Part shown: in pieces, positions 14,331-27,000 of the stretch | How the letters are laid out: every line of letters begins with the position of its first letter | Position numbering within the stretch: position 1 is the stretch's first letter | Assembly (NCBI GenBank): GCA_029961685.1 | Contig: JARWKL010000008.1 | Span: 13,673,981-13,737,980, forward strand | Reading direction: 5' to 3' | Origin: Aristolochia californica | Taxonomy: Eukaryota > Streptophyta > Magnoliopsida > Piperales > Aristolochiaceae | Length of the DNA stretch: 64,000 nucleotides | Notes under the pieces: model-generated | Told to the model about the DNA's origin: nothing | The model's input: only the letters and a program-made list of their open reading frames with translations | The model's database searches: none | Made by a program: the position numbers and the translations under genes

Positions 14331-17300
14331 CATGTTAGGATCAATTAGAAATCTCTTTCTTGTAAAATTCCACCAAGCTATCTGGGGTTGTACTAGTGGA
14401 ATTTCCCCAACGTGGATAACAAAACTTTGGTGTACATTTTCAGTAGGTGAAAATAATTTTCTTCACACACATTTATTATAGTTTTCAAGTTCTTTTGCAT
14501 ACATAAACTCTAAAATTTTCATTTTGTTGTGCTTTATATTTGCGTTATGTTTTTGTTTACGAGAAAACTAGGAGAGTGAAAAACTCAAGTTTGAAAAAAA
14601 AATTGAACATCCATAATGGAAATGCACAAATGCTGAGCGAGATAATTCCAAAAAGTATCTGTGATTTTTTAGGTCCGCTTTTTCTAAAATAGGCAAAAAG
14701 TGGGTTGTTTGGCTCTAGTAAATATCCTACCGCATGTTTACTTGAGAATTTTTATTTTTTCTACTCCTTGAATTTTTTTGAGCTTTAGGTCATTTGGATC
14801 TTCAACATGTTTTTGGCATGCATATCCACCACATTTAAAACATGTTAGGATCAATTAAAAATCTCTTTCTTATAAAAATCCACCAAGCTATCTCGGGCTG
14901 TACTAGTGGAATTTCCCCAACGTGGATAACAAAACTTTGGTGTTCATTTGTAGTGCATGAAAATAATTTTCTTCACTCACATTTATTAAAGTTTTCAAAT
15001 TCTTTTGCATACATAAACTCTAAAATTTTTATTTTGTTGTGATCTAGATTTGTCTTATCTTTTTGGTTACGACAAAACGGGGAGAGTGAAAAACTCAAAT
15101 TTGAAAAAAAAAATTGAACATGCAAAAAGGAATGTACAAATGCTGAGAGAGATAATTCAAAAATGGATCCATGATTTTTTGGGTCCAGTTTTTGTAAAAT
15201 AGGAAAAAAGTGCGTTGTTTGGCTCTGGTAAATATCCCACCGCACGATAACTAAAAACTTAACTTTTTCTACTCCTTCAAATTTTTGGATCATTAGGACA
15301 TTTACATCTTCAACATGTTTCTGTCATGCATATCCACAACTTTTAAAACATGTTAGGATGAATTAGAAATCTTTTTTTTATAAAATTCAACCATGCTATC
15401 TGGGGTTGTACTAGTGGAATTTCCCCAACGTGGATAACAAAACTTTGGTGTTCATTTTTAGTGTGTGAAAATAATTTTCTTCACTCACATTTGTTATAGT
15501 TTTCAAATTCTTTTGAATACATAAACTTTAAAATTTTGATTTTGTTGAAATCTCTATTTGCCATATCTTTTTGTTTATGAGAAAATTGGGAGAGTGAAAA
15601 ACTCAAGTTTGAAAATAAAAAAATTGAACATTCAAAATGGAAATGCACAAATGCTGAGAGACATAATTCCAAAAAGTATCTGTGATTTTTTAGGTTTGCT
15701 TTTTGTAAAATAGGCAAAAAGTGGGTTGTTTGGCTCCGGTAAATATCCCACCGCACATTAACTTTAGAATTTTAATTTTTTCTACTCCTTGAAATTTTTG
15801 GATCATTAGGTCATTTGCATCTTTAACATGTTTCTAGCATGCATATCCACCACATTTTAAACATGTTAGGATCGATTAGAAATATCTTTCTTATAAAATT
15901 CCACCAAGCTATCTGGGGTTGTACTAGTGGAATTTCCCCAACGTGGATAACAAAACTTTGGTGTTCATTTTTGGTGTGAAATTAATTTCCTTCATTCACG
16001 TTTCTTACAGTTTTAAAATTATTTTGCATACATAAACTCTAAAATTTTTATTTTGTTGTGATCTATATTTTTCTTATGTTTTTCTTTACGAGAAAACTGG
16101 GAGAGTGAAATACTCCAGTTTGAAAAAAAAATTGAACATCCAAAATGGAAATGCACAAATTCTGAGAGACATAATTCCAAAAAGTATCTGTGATTTTTTA
16201 GGTCCGCTTTTTTTAAAATAGGCAAAAAAAGGGTTGTTTGGCTGTAGTAAATATCCTACCGCATGTTTACATGAGAATTTTTTTTTTCTACTCCTTGAAA
16301 TTTTTTGATCATTATGTCCTTTACATCTTCAACATGTTTCTGGCATGCATATCCACCACATTTAAAACATGTTAGTATCAATTAAAAATCTCTTTCTTAT
16401 AAAAATCCACCAATCTATTTGGGGTTGTACTAGTGGAATTTCGGGTTTAGGGTTTAGGGTTGTACTAGTGGAATTTCTCCAACGTGGACAACAAAACTAT
16501 GGTGTTCATTTTTAGTGCGTAAAAATAATTTTCTTCAGTCACATTTATTAAAGTTTTCAAATTCTTTTGCATACTTAAACTCTAAAATTTTTATTTTGTT
16601 ATGATCTATATTTGCCTTATCTTTTTGTTTACGAGAAAACAGGGAGAGTGAAAACTCAAATTTGAAAAAAAAAATTGAGCATCCAAAATGAAAATGTAAA
16701 AATTCTAAGAGAGATAATTCTAAATTGGATCCGTGATTTTTTGGGTCCAGTTTTTGTAAAATAGGAAAAAAATGGGTTGTTTGGCTCTGGTAAATATCCC
16801 ACCGCACGTTAACTAAAGAAGTTTAATTTTTTCTACTCGAAATTTTGGATCATTAGGTCATTTGCCTCTTCAACATATTTCTGTCATGCATATCCACCAC
16901 TTTTAAAACATGTTAGGATCAATTAGAAATCTCTTTCTTATAAAATTCCACCTAGCTATATGGGGTTGTACTAGTGGAATTTCCCCAACGTGGATAACAA
17001 AACATTGGTGTTCATTTTTAGTGAGTGAAAATAATTTTCTTCACTCACATTTATTATAGTTTTCAAATTCTTTTGCATACACAAACTCTAAAATTTTCAT
17101 TTTGTTGTGATCTATATTTGCCTTATCTTTTGTTTTACGAGAAATATGGGAGAGTGCAAAACTCAAGTTTGAAAAAAAAAAATTGAACAGCGAAAATGCA
17201 AATGCACAAATGCTGAGAGAGATAATTCCAAAAAGTATCCGTGATTTTTTCGGTACGCTTTTTGTAAAATAGGCAAAAAGTGGGTTGTTTGGCTCTGGTA

Positions 17301-17564
17301 AATATCTCACCGAACGTTAACTTGAGAATTTTAATTTTTACTACTCGAAATTTTTTCATCATTAGGTCATTTGCATCTTCTACATATTTCTTGCATGCAT
17401 ATCCACCACATTTAAAATATGTTAGGATCAATTAGAAATCCCTTTCTTATAAAATTCAACCAAGCCATCTGGGGTTGTACTATTGGAATTTCCCCAACGT
17501 GTATAACAAAACCTTGGTGTTCATTTTTAGTGCGTGAAAATAATTTTCTTCACTCACATTTAAT
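14331..17564 (+). repeat. Monomers with a three-unit internal repetition, about 1527 bp
   Basis: The stretch around 14700-15350 (TCCTACCGCATGTTTAC, then TAAAAATCCACCAAG, then GATTTTTTGGGTCCAG) recurs around 16225-16900 with the same order of private variants. Landmarks 14841 and 16368 are 1527 bp apart, three monomers. The same TCCTACCGCATGTTTAC member also appears in the pentamer domain (near 9633), so this looks like an older derivative of that domain. The second copy carries the telomere-like insertion. Confidence 0.72.
16422..16477 (+). other. Plant-type telomere motif inserted in a monomer, flanked by a 21 bp duplication
   Basis: At 16443-16459 the sequence reads GGGTTTAGGGTTTAGGG, two and a half units of TTTAGGG. 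It sits between two identical 21 bp direct copies of monomer sequence (16422-16442 and 16457-16477; each begins GGGTTGTACTAG and ends GGAATTTC). The second copy shares its GGG with the end of the telomere-like run. The net effect is 35 extra bases, which explains the 541 bp interval between landmarks 16368 and 16909. The pattern resembles a filled-in double-strand break with templated or telomerase-added bases and a duplicated flank; replication slippage seeded by GGGTT is the alternative. Confidence 0.85.
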
Positions 17565-18050
17565 ATAGTTTTCAAATTCTTTTGCATACATAAACTCTAA
17601 AATTTTCATTTTGTTGTGATCTGTATTTGCCTTATCTTTTTGTGTACGACAAAACAGGGAGAGTGAAAAAATCAAGTTTGAAAAAATAAAATTGAACATC
17701 CAAAATGGAAATTCACAAATGCTGAGAGAGATAATTCCAAAAAGTATCTGTGATTTTTTAGGTCCTCTTTTTGTAATATTGGCAAAAAGTGGGTTCTTTG
17801 GCTCTGGAAAATATCACACCGCACGTTAACTTGAGATTTTTGGATCATTAAGTCATTTGCATCTTCAACATGTTTCTAGCATGCATATCCACCACATTTA
17901 AAACATGTGATGATCAATTAGAAATACCTTTCTGATAAAATTCAACAAAGATATCTGGGGTTGTACTAGTGGAATTTCCCCAACGTGGATAACAAAACTT
18001 TGGTGTTCATATTTAGTACATTAAAATAATTTTCTTCAGTCACATTTATT
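17565..18050 (+). repeat. Single-monomer tandem duplication, copy 1 (486 bp)
   Basis: This stretch and the next 486 bp are almost identical. Both carry the rare variants GTGTACGACAAAACAGG, GAAAATATCACACCG and CATGTGATGATC, and the same internal loss of about 25 bp where CTTGAGA joins directly to TTTTTGGATC (near 17836). The deletion therefore preceded the duplication. The boundary upstream is set by the TTAATATAG/TTATTATAG difference near 17563. Confidence 0.9.
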
Positions 18051-18536
18051 ATAGTTTTCAAATTCTTTTGCATACATAAACTCTAAAATTTTCATTTTGT
18101 TGTGATCTGTATTTGCCTTATCTTTTTGTGTACGACAAAACAGGGAGAGTGAAAAAATCAAGTTTGAAAAAATAAAATTGAACATCCAAAATGGAAATTC
18201 ACAAATGCTGAGAGAGATAATTCCAAAAAGTATCTGTGATTTTTTAGGTCCTCTTTTTGTAATATTGGCAAAAAGTGGGTTCTTTGGCTCTGGAAAATAT
18301 CACACCGCACGTTAACTTGAGATTTTTGGATCATTAAGTCATTTGCATCTTCAACATGTTTCAAGCATGCATATCCACCACATTTAAAACATGTGATGAT
18401 CAATTAGAAATATCTTTCTGATAAAATTCAACAAAGATATCTGGGGTTGTACTAGTGGAATTTCCCCAACGTGGATAACAAAACTTTGGTGTTCATATTT
18501 AGTACATTAAAATAATTTTCTTCAGTCACATTTATT
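18051..18536 (+). repeat. Single-monomer tandem duplication, copy 2 (486 bp)
   Basis: Offset exactly 486 bp from the first copy throughout (landmarks 17418, 17904, 18390). I see only two or three differences, for example TTTCAAGCATGC here against TTTCTAGCATGC, and AAATATCTTT against AAATACCTTT. This makes it among the youngest duplications in the window. After about 18536 the sequence departs (CATACAAAAACTC; GATCTATATTTG instead of GATCTGTATTTG). Confidence 0.9.
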
Positions 18537-18962
18537 ATAGTTTTCAAATTCTTTTGCATACAAAAACTCTAAAATTTTCATTTTGTTGTGATCTATATTT
18601 GCCTTATCTTTTCGTTTACGTGAAAACTGGGAGAGTGAAAAACACAAGTTTGAAAAAAAAAATTGAACATCCTAAATGGAAATGCACAAATGCTGAGAGA
18701 GATAATTCCAAAAAGTATCTGAGATTTTTTAGGTCCGCTTTTTGTAAAATAGGCAAAAAGTGGGTTGTTTGGCTCTGGTAAATATCCCACCGCACGTTAA
18801 CTTGAGAATTTTGATTTTTAGTACTCTTAGAAATTTTTGGATCATTAGGTCATTTGCATCTTCAATATGTTTCTGGCATGCATATCCACCACAATTAAAA
18901 CATGTTAGGAGCAATTATAAATCTCTTTCTTATAAATTTCCACTAAGCTGTCCGGTGTTTTA

Positions 18963-20225
18963 CTAGTGGAATTTCCCCAACGTGGATAAAAAAACTTTGG
19001 TGTTTATTTTTAGTGCGTGAAAATAATTTTCTTCAGTCACATTTATTATTGTTTTCAAATTCTTTTGCATACATAAACTGATCTATATTTGCCTTATCTT
19101 TTTGTTTACGAGAAAACTAGTAGAGAGAAAAACTCATGTTTGAAAAAAAAAATTGAACATCCAAATAGGAAATGCACAATTTCTGAGAGAGATAATTCCA
19201 AAAAGTATCTGTGATTTTTTAGGTCCGCTTTTTGAAAAATAGGAAAAAAGTTAGTTGTTTGGCTCTGGTAAATATCCCACCGCACGCTAACTTGAGAATT
19301 TTAAGTTTTTCTACTTCTTGAAATATTTGGATCATTAGGTCATTTGCCTCTTCAACATGTTTGTGCCATGCATATCCACCACATTTAAAACATGTTAGGA
19401 TCATTTAGAAATCTCTTTCTTGTAAAATTCTACCAAGCTATCCGGAGTTGTACTAGTGGAATTTCCCCAACAAAGATAACAAAACTTTGGTCTTCCTTTT
19501 TAGTGCGTGAAAATAATTTACTTCACTAACATTTATTATTGTTTTAAAATTCTTTTGCATACATAAACTCTAAAATTTTCATTATGTTGTGATCTATATT
19601 CGCCTTATCTAATTGTTTATGAGAAAAGAGGGAGAGTGAAAAACTCAATTTTAAAAAAAAAAAATTGAACATCCAAAATGGAAATGCACAAATGCTGATA
19701 GAGATAACTCCAAAAAGTATTTGTGATTTTTTAGGTCCACTTTTTTTAAAATAGGAAAGAAGTGGGTTGTTAGGCTCCGTCAAATATCCCTCCGCACGTT
19801 AACTTGAAAATTTTAATTTTTTCTACTCCTTGAAAAATTTGGATCATTTGGTCATTTGCATCTTCAACATGTTTCTGGCATGCATATCCACCACATTTAA
19901 AACATGGTAGGATCAATTAGAAATCTCTTTCTTATAAAATTCCACCAAGCTATTTGGGGATGTACAAGTGGAATTTCCCAACTATGGATAAGAAAACTTT
20001 GGTGTTCATTTTTAGTGCGTGAAAATAATTTTCATCACGCACATTTATTATAGTTTATAAATTCTTTTACATACATAAACTCTAAAATTTTCATATTTTT
20101 GTGATCTATATTTTCCTTATCTTTTTGTTTACGAGAAACCAGGGAGAATGAAAAACTCAAATTTGAAAAAAAAAAATTGAACATCTTAAATGGAAATGCA
20201 CAAAAGCTGAGAGAGATAATTCCAA
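18963..20225 (+). repeat. Three-monomer duplication (period ~1511 bp), copy A
   Basis: This block matches the one starting at 20472 at an offset of 1509-1512 bp. Both have CATAAACTGATCTATATT, where about 21 bp are deleted (near 19077 and 20587), then GAGAAAACTAGTAGAGAG, ATTCGCCTTATCTAATTG and TTTCCCAACTATGGATAAG. The match begins at the ACTAGTGG site near 18963. It fades after about 20225, where this copy has AAAGTATCTATG and the other has AATGGATCCGTG. Confidence 0.88.
19444..19523 (+). repeat. Variant patch, member 2 of a dispersed pair
   Basis: Identical by eye over about 80 bp to 13871-13950 and different from the matching position in the sister trimer copy (20955-21035). It lies inside trimer copy A, so the patch was most likely introduced after the trimer duplicated. 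Confidence 0.75.
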
Positions 20226-20471
20226 AAAGTATCTATGATTTTTTAGGTCCGCTTTTTGTAAAATAGGCAAAAAGTGGGTTGTGTGGCTCTGCTAAATATC
20301 TCATCGTATGTTTACGTGCGAATTTTAATTTTCTCTACTCGAAATTTTTGGATCATTAGGTCATTTGCATCTTCAACATGTTTCTGGCATGCATATCCAC
20401 CACATTTAAAACATTTTAGGATCAATTAGAAATCTCTTTCTTATAAAATTCAACCAAGCTATCTAGGGTTG

Positions 20472-21737
20472 TACTAGTGGAATTTCCCCAACGTGGATAA
20501 AAAAACTTTGGTGTTTATTTTTAGTGCGTGCAAATAATTTTCTTCAGTCACATTTATTATTGTTTTCAAATTCTTTTGCATACATAAACTGATCTATATT
20601 TGCCTTATCTTTTTGTTTACGAGAAAACTAGTAGAGAGAAAAACTCATGTTTGAAAAAAAAAATTGAACATCCAAATAGGAAATGCACAATTGCTGAGAG
20701 AGATAATTCCAAAAAGTATCTGTGATTTTTTAGGTCCGCTTTTTGAAAAATAGGAAAAAAGTTAGTTGTTTGGCTCTGGTAAATATCCCACCGCACACTA
20801 ACTTGAGAATTTTAATTTTTTCTACTTCTTGAAATATTTGGATCATTAGGTCATTTGCCTCTTCAACATGTTTGTGCCATGCATATCCACCAGATTTAAA
20901 ACATGTTAGGATCATTTAGAAATCTCTTTCTTGTAAAATTCCACCAAGCTATCCGGGGTTGTACTAATGGAATTTCCCCAACATGGATAACAAAACTTTG
21001 GTGTTCAGTTTTAGTGCATGAAAATAATTTACTTCACTAACATTTATTATTGTTTTAAAATTTTTTTGCATACATAAACTCTAAAATTTTCATTATGTTG
21101 TGATCTATATTCGCCTTATCTAATTGTTTACGATAAAAGTGGGAGAGCGAAAAACTCAATTTTAAAAAAATAAAAATTGAACATCCAAAATGGAAATGCA
21201 CAAATGCTGATAGAGATAACTCCAAAAATTATTTGTGATTTTTTAGGTCCACTTTTTTTAAAATAGGAAAAAAATGGGTTGTTAGGCTCTGGCAAATATC
21301 ACTCCGCACGTTAACTTGAGAATTTTAATTTTTTCTACTCCTTGAAAATTTTGGATCATTTGGTCATTTGCATCTTCAACATGTTTCTGACATGCATATC
21401 CACCACATTTAAAACATGGTAGGATCAATTAGAAATCTCTTTCTTATAAAATTCCACCAAGCTATTTGGGGATGTACAAGTGGAATTTCCCAACTATGGA
21501 TAAGAAAACTTTGGTGTTCATTTTTAGTGCGTGAAAATAATTTTCATCACTCACATTTATTATAGTTTATAAATTCTTTTACATACATAAACTCTAAAAT
21601 TTTCATATTTTTGTGATCTATATTTTCCTTATCTTTTTGTTTACGAGAAAACTGGGAGAGTGAAAAACTCAAATTTGAAAAAAAAAATTGAACATCTTAA
21701 ATGGAAATGCACAAATGCTGAGAGAGATAATTCCAAA
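20472..21737 (+). repeat. Three-monomer duplication (period ~1511 bp), copy B
   Basis: Second copy of the trimer block. It is nearly identical to copy A except for a patch around 20955-21035, where it has ordinary CCCCAACATGGATAAC sequence while copy A carries CCCCAACAAAGATAAC with TTGGTCTTCC. The difference is confined to about 80 bp, so copy A probably received that patch from another monomer after the duplication. The block ends at about 21737, after AGATAATTCCAAAA. Confidence 0.88.
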
Positions 21738-24447
21738 ATGGATCCGTGATTTTTTGGGTCCAATTTTTGTAAAATAGGAAAAAAGTGGGTTGTTTGGCTC
21801 TAGAAAATATCCCACCGCATGTTAACTAAAGAATCTTAATTTTTTCTACTCCTTGAAATTTTCGGATCATTAGGTCATTTGCATCTTCAACATGTTTTTG
21901 TCATGCATATCCACCACTTTTAAAACATGTTAGGATCAATTAGAAATCTCTTTCTTATAAAATTCCACCTAGCTATCTAGGGTTGTACTAGTGGAATTTC
22001 TCCAATGTGGATAACAAAACTTTGGTCTTTATTTTTAGTGCGTGAAAATAATTTTCTACACTCACATTTATTATAGTTTTCAAATTCTTTTGCATACATA
22101 AACTCTAAAATTTTCATTTTGTTGTGATCTGTATTTGCGTTATCTTTTTGTTTACGAGAAATATGGGAGAGTGAAAAACTCATGTTTGAAAAAAAAAAAA
22201 TTGAACATCCAAAATGGAAATGCACAAATGCTGAGAGAGATAATTACAAAAAGTATCTGTGATTTTTTAGGTACGCTTTTTGTAAAATAAGCAAAAAGTG
22301 GGTTATTTGGCTCTGGTAAATATCTTAGCGCACGTTAACTTGAGAATTTTAATTTTTTCTACTCCATGAAATTTTTGCATCATTAGGTCATTTGCATCTT
22401 CAACATGTTTCTGACATGCATATCCACCACATTTAAAACATGTTAGGATCAATTAGAAATCTCTTTCTTACAAAATTCCACCATGCCATCTGGGGTTGTA
22501 CTATTGGAATTTCCCCAACGTGGATAAAAAAACTTTTGTTGTTCATTTTTAGTGCGTGAAAATAATTTTCTTCACTCACATTTAATATAGTTTTCAAATT
22601 CTTTTGCATACATAAACTCTAAAATTTTTATTTTGTTGTGATCTATAGTTACCTTATCCTTTTGTACGACAAAAATGGGAGAGTGAAAAACTCAAGTTTG
22701 AAAAAAAAAAATTGAACATCCACAATGGAAATGCACAAATGCTGAGAGAGATAATTCCAAAAAGTATATGTGATTTGTTAGGTCCGTTTTTTGTAATATA
22801 GGCAAAAAGTGGGTTGTTTGCCTCTTGTAAATATCCCACCGCTCGTTAACTTGAGAATTTTAATTTTTTCCACTCGAAATTTTTGGATCATTAAGTCATT
22901 TGCATCTTCAACATGTTTTTGGCATGCATATCCACCACATTTAAAACATGTAAGGATCAATTAGAAATATCTTTCTTATAAAATTCCACCAAGCTATCTG
23001 GGGTTGTACTAGTGGAATTTCCCCAACGTGGATAACAAAACTTTGGTGTTCAAATTTAGTAGGTGAAAATAATTTTCTTCTGTCACAGTTATTATAGTTT
23101 TCAAATTATTTTGCATACAAAAAGTAAAAAAATTTCATTTTGCTATGATCTATGTTTGCCTTATCTTTTTGTTTACAAGAAAACTGGGAGAGTGAAAAAT
23201 GGAAATGCACAAATGCTGAGAGAGATAATTCCATAAAATATCTGGGATTTTTTAGGTGTTTCTTTTGCAAAATAGGCAAAAAGTGGGTTGTTTGGCTCTA
23301 GTAAATATCCCACCGCACGTTAACTTGAGAATTTTTATTTTTTGCACTCCTAGAAATGTTTGGATCATTAGGTCACTTGCATCTTCAACATGTATCTGGC
23401 ATACATATTCACCACTTTTAAAACATGTTAGGAGCAATTAGAAATCTCTTTCTTATAAAATTCCACTAAGCTATTTGGGGTTGTACTAGTGGAATTTCCC
23501 CAACGTGGATAACAAAACTTTGGTGTTCATTTTTAGTGAGTGAAAATAATTTTCTTCAGTCACATTTATTATAATTTTCAAATTATATTGCATACATAAA
23601 ATCTAAAATTTCATTTTTTTGTGATCTATATTTACCTTATCCTTTTGTTTACGAGAAAAATGGGAGAGTGAAAAACGCAAGTTTGAAAAAAAAAAATTTG
23701 AACATCCAAATTGGAAATGCACAATTGCTGATAGCGATAATTCAAAAAAGTATCTGTGATTTTTTAGGTCCACTTTTTGAAAAATAGGCAAAAAGTGGGT
23801 TGTTTGGCTCTGGTAAAAATCCCACCGCACGTTAACTTGAGAATTTTAATTTTTTCTACTACTTGAAATTTTTGGATCGTTAAGTCATTTGCATCTTCAA
23901 CATGTTTGTGGCATGCATATCCACCACATTTAAAGCATGTTAGGATCAATTAGAAACCTCTTTCTTATAAAATTCCACCAAGCTATCTGGGGTTGTACTA
24001 GTGGAATTTCCCCAATGTGGATAACAAAACTTTGGTGTTCATTTTTAGTGCAAGAAAGTAATTTTCTTCACTCACATTTATTATAGTTTTCAAATTCTTT
24101 TACATACATAATCTCTAAAATTTTCATTTTGTTGTGATCTATAATGGCCTTATCTTTTAGTTTATGAGAAAATTGGGTGAGTGAAAAACTCAAGTTTGGG
24201 AAAAAAATATTGAACATCCAAAATGGAAATGCACAAATGCTGTGAGAGATAATTCAGAAAAGTATCTATGATTTTTTTGGTCTGCTTTTTGTAAAATAGG
24301 CAAAAAGTCGGTTGTTTCGCTCTAGTAAATATCCCACCGCACATTAACTTGAGAATTTTAATTTTTTCTACTCCTTGAAATATTTGGTTCATTAGGTCAT
24401 TTGCATTTTCAACTTGTTTCTGGCATGCATATCCGCCACATTTAAAA
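21738..24447 (+). repeat. Mixed monomers, one shortened
   Basis: Five monomers with landmarks at 21926, 22439, 22947, 23424 and 23936. The 22947-23424 interval is 477 bp because about 33 bp, including the A-run, are gone: GTGAAAAA joins directly to TGGAAATGCAC near 23195-23200. The A-run on either side supplies the microhomology. No clear higher-order period is visible here. Confidence 0.75.
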
Positions 24448-27000
24448 CATGTTAGGATCAATTAGAAATCTCTTTGTTATAAAATTCCACCAAGCTACCT
24501 GGGTTTGTACAAGTGGAATTTCCCCAACGTGGATAACAAACCTTTGGTGTTCAATTTGAGTGCATAAAAATAATTTTCTTCACTCACATTTATTATAGTT
24601 TTCAAATTCTTTTGCATACATAAACTCTAAAATTTTCTTAATTTGTGATCTATATTTGCCTTTTATTTTTGTTTATCAGAAAACTGGGAGAGTGAAAAAC
24701 TCAAATTTGAAAAAAAAAATCGAACATTCCAAATGGAAATGGACAAAAGCTGAGAGAGATAATTCCAAAAAGTATCTATGATTTTTTAGGTCCTCCTTTT
24801 GTAAAATAGGCAAAAAGGGGTTGTGTGGCTCTGCTAAATATCCCACCGCATGTTAACTTGAGAATTTTAATTTTTTCTACTCCTTGAAATTTTTGGATCA
24901 TTAGGTCATTAGCAGCTTCAGCATGTTTCTGGCATGAATTTCCACCACATTTAAAACATGTTAAGATCAATTAGAAATCTCATTCTTATAAAATTCCACA
25001 CAGCTATCTGGGGTTGTACTAGTGGAATTTCCCCAACGTGGAGAACAAAACTTTGGTGTTCATTTTTAGTGCGCGAAATTAATTTTCTGCATTCACTTTT
25101 ATTAAAGTTTTCAAATTCTTTCGCATACATAAACTCTAAAATATTCATTTTGTTGTGATCTATATTTGCCTTATCTTTTTGTGTACGACAAAACTGGGAT
25201 AGTGAAAAACTCAAGTTTGAAAAAAAAAATTGAACATCCAAAAGGGAAATGCACAAATGCTGAGAGAGATAATTCCAAAAAGTATTTGTGATTTTTTAGG
25301 TCCGCTTTTAGTAATATAGGCAAAAAGTGGGTTGTTTGGCTCTGGTAAATATCCTACCCCATGTTAACTTGAGAATTTTAATTTTTTCTACTCCTTAAAT
25401 TTTTTGATCATTAAGTCATTTGCATCTTCAACACGTTTCTGGCATGCATATCCACCACATTTAAAACATGTTAGGATCAATTAGAAATCTCTTTATTATG
25501 AAATTCCACCAAGCTATCGGGGGTTGTACTAGTGGAATTTCCCCAACGTGGACCACAAAACTTTTGTTTTCATATTTAGCATGTTAAAATAATTATCTTC
25601 AGTCACATTTATTATAGTTTTCAAATTCTTTTGCATACAAAAACTCTAAAATTTTCATTTTGTTGTGATCTATATATGCCTTATCTTTTTGTTTACAAGA
25701 AAACTGGGAGAGTGAAAAACACAAGTTTGAAAACATAAAGTTCAACATCCAAAATAGAAATGCACAATTACCGAGAGAGATAATTCCAAAAATTATCTGG
25801 GATTTTTTAGGTCCGCTTTTTGTAAAATAGGCAAAAAGTTGGTTGTTTGGCTCTGGTAAATATCCCACTGCACGTTAACTTGAGAATTTTTTTTTTTTGT
25901 ACTCCTGGAAATTTTTGGATCATTAGGTCATTTGCATCTTCAACATGTTTCTGGCATGCATATCCACCACATTTAAAACATGTTAGGAGCAATTAGAAAT
26001 CTCTTTCTTATAAAATTCCACTAAGCTATCTAGGGTTGTACAAGGGGATTTTTCCCAACGTGGATAACAAAACTTTGGTGTTTATTTTTAGTGCGTGAAA
26101 ATAATTTTCTTCACTCACATTTATTATAGCTTACAAATTCTTTTGCATACATAAACTCTAAAATTTTCATTTTGTTGTGATCTATATTTGCCTTATCTTT
26201 TTGTTTACGAGAAAACTGGGAGTGAGAAAAACTTAAGTTTGAAAAAAAAAAATTGAACATCCAAATAGGAAATGCACAATTGCTGAGAGAGATAATTCAA
26301 AAAAGTATCTGTGATTTTTTAGGTCCGCTTTTTGGAAAATAGGCAAAAAGTGGGTTGTTTGGCTCTGGTAAATATCCCACCGCTCGTTAACTTGAGAATT
26401 TTAAATTTTTTTACTGCTTGAAATTTTTGAATCATTAGGTCATTTGCATCTTCAAAATGTTTGTGGCATCCAATCCACCTCATTTAAAACATTTTAGGAT
26501 CAATTAGAAATCTCTTTCTTATAAAATTCCACCAAGCTATCTGGGGTTGTAGTAGTGGAATTTTCCCAACACGGATAACAAAACTTTGGTGTTCATTTTT
26601 AGTGGGTGAAAGTAATTTTATTCACTCACATTTATTATAGTTTTGAAATTCTTTTGCATACATAAACTCTAGAATTTTCATTTTGTTGTGATCTAAATTG
26701 GCCTTATCTTTTTGTTGACGAGAAAACTGGGAGAGTGAAAAACTCAAGTTTGAAAAAAAAAATTGAACATCCAAAATGGAAATGCATAAATGCTGAGAGA
26801 GATAATTCAGAAAAGCAACTATGATTTTTTAGGTCTTCTTTTTGTAAAATATGTAAAACGTGGGTTGTTTGGGTCTAGTAAATATCCCACCGCACGTTAA
26901 CTTGAGAATTTTAATTTTTTCTACTCTTTGAAATATTTGATTCATTAGGTCATTCGCATCTTCAACATGTTTCTGGCATGTATATCCGCCACATTTAAAA
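24448..27000 (+). repeat. Second HOR domain: five-monomer segment starting with the marked monomer
   Basis: The segment begins with the marked monomer, recognised by four linked variants: GGTTCATTAGG and ATCCGCCAC just before the landmark, then TTGTTATAAA and TACAAGTGG after it. The next marked monomer is at 27001, 2553 bp and five monomers downstream. The spacing equals that of the 2.3-9.9 kb pentamer, although monomer types differ. Confidence 0.78.

Noticed and set aside
16443..16459. True telomere end or long interstitial telomere tract
   Set aside because: Only about two and a half TTTAGGG units are present, with satellite monomer on both sides in the same orientation.
17565..18536. Assembly artefact as the sole explanation of the 486 bp duplicate
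   Set aside because: The two copies differ at two or three positions, so they are not a simple copied segment. I keep it as a real duplication but note that read support is needed.
24276..24461. Cysteine-rich start (C-x2-C-x4-C-x2-H) in the 61-codon minus-strand frame, resembling a zinc knuckle
   Set aside because: The spacing does not fit the CCHC knuckle (C-x2-C-x4-H-x4-C). The cysteines come from TGT and TGC inside the palindromic ACATGT and GCATGC sites. The frame is open only by chance in a subset of monomers.
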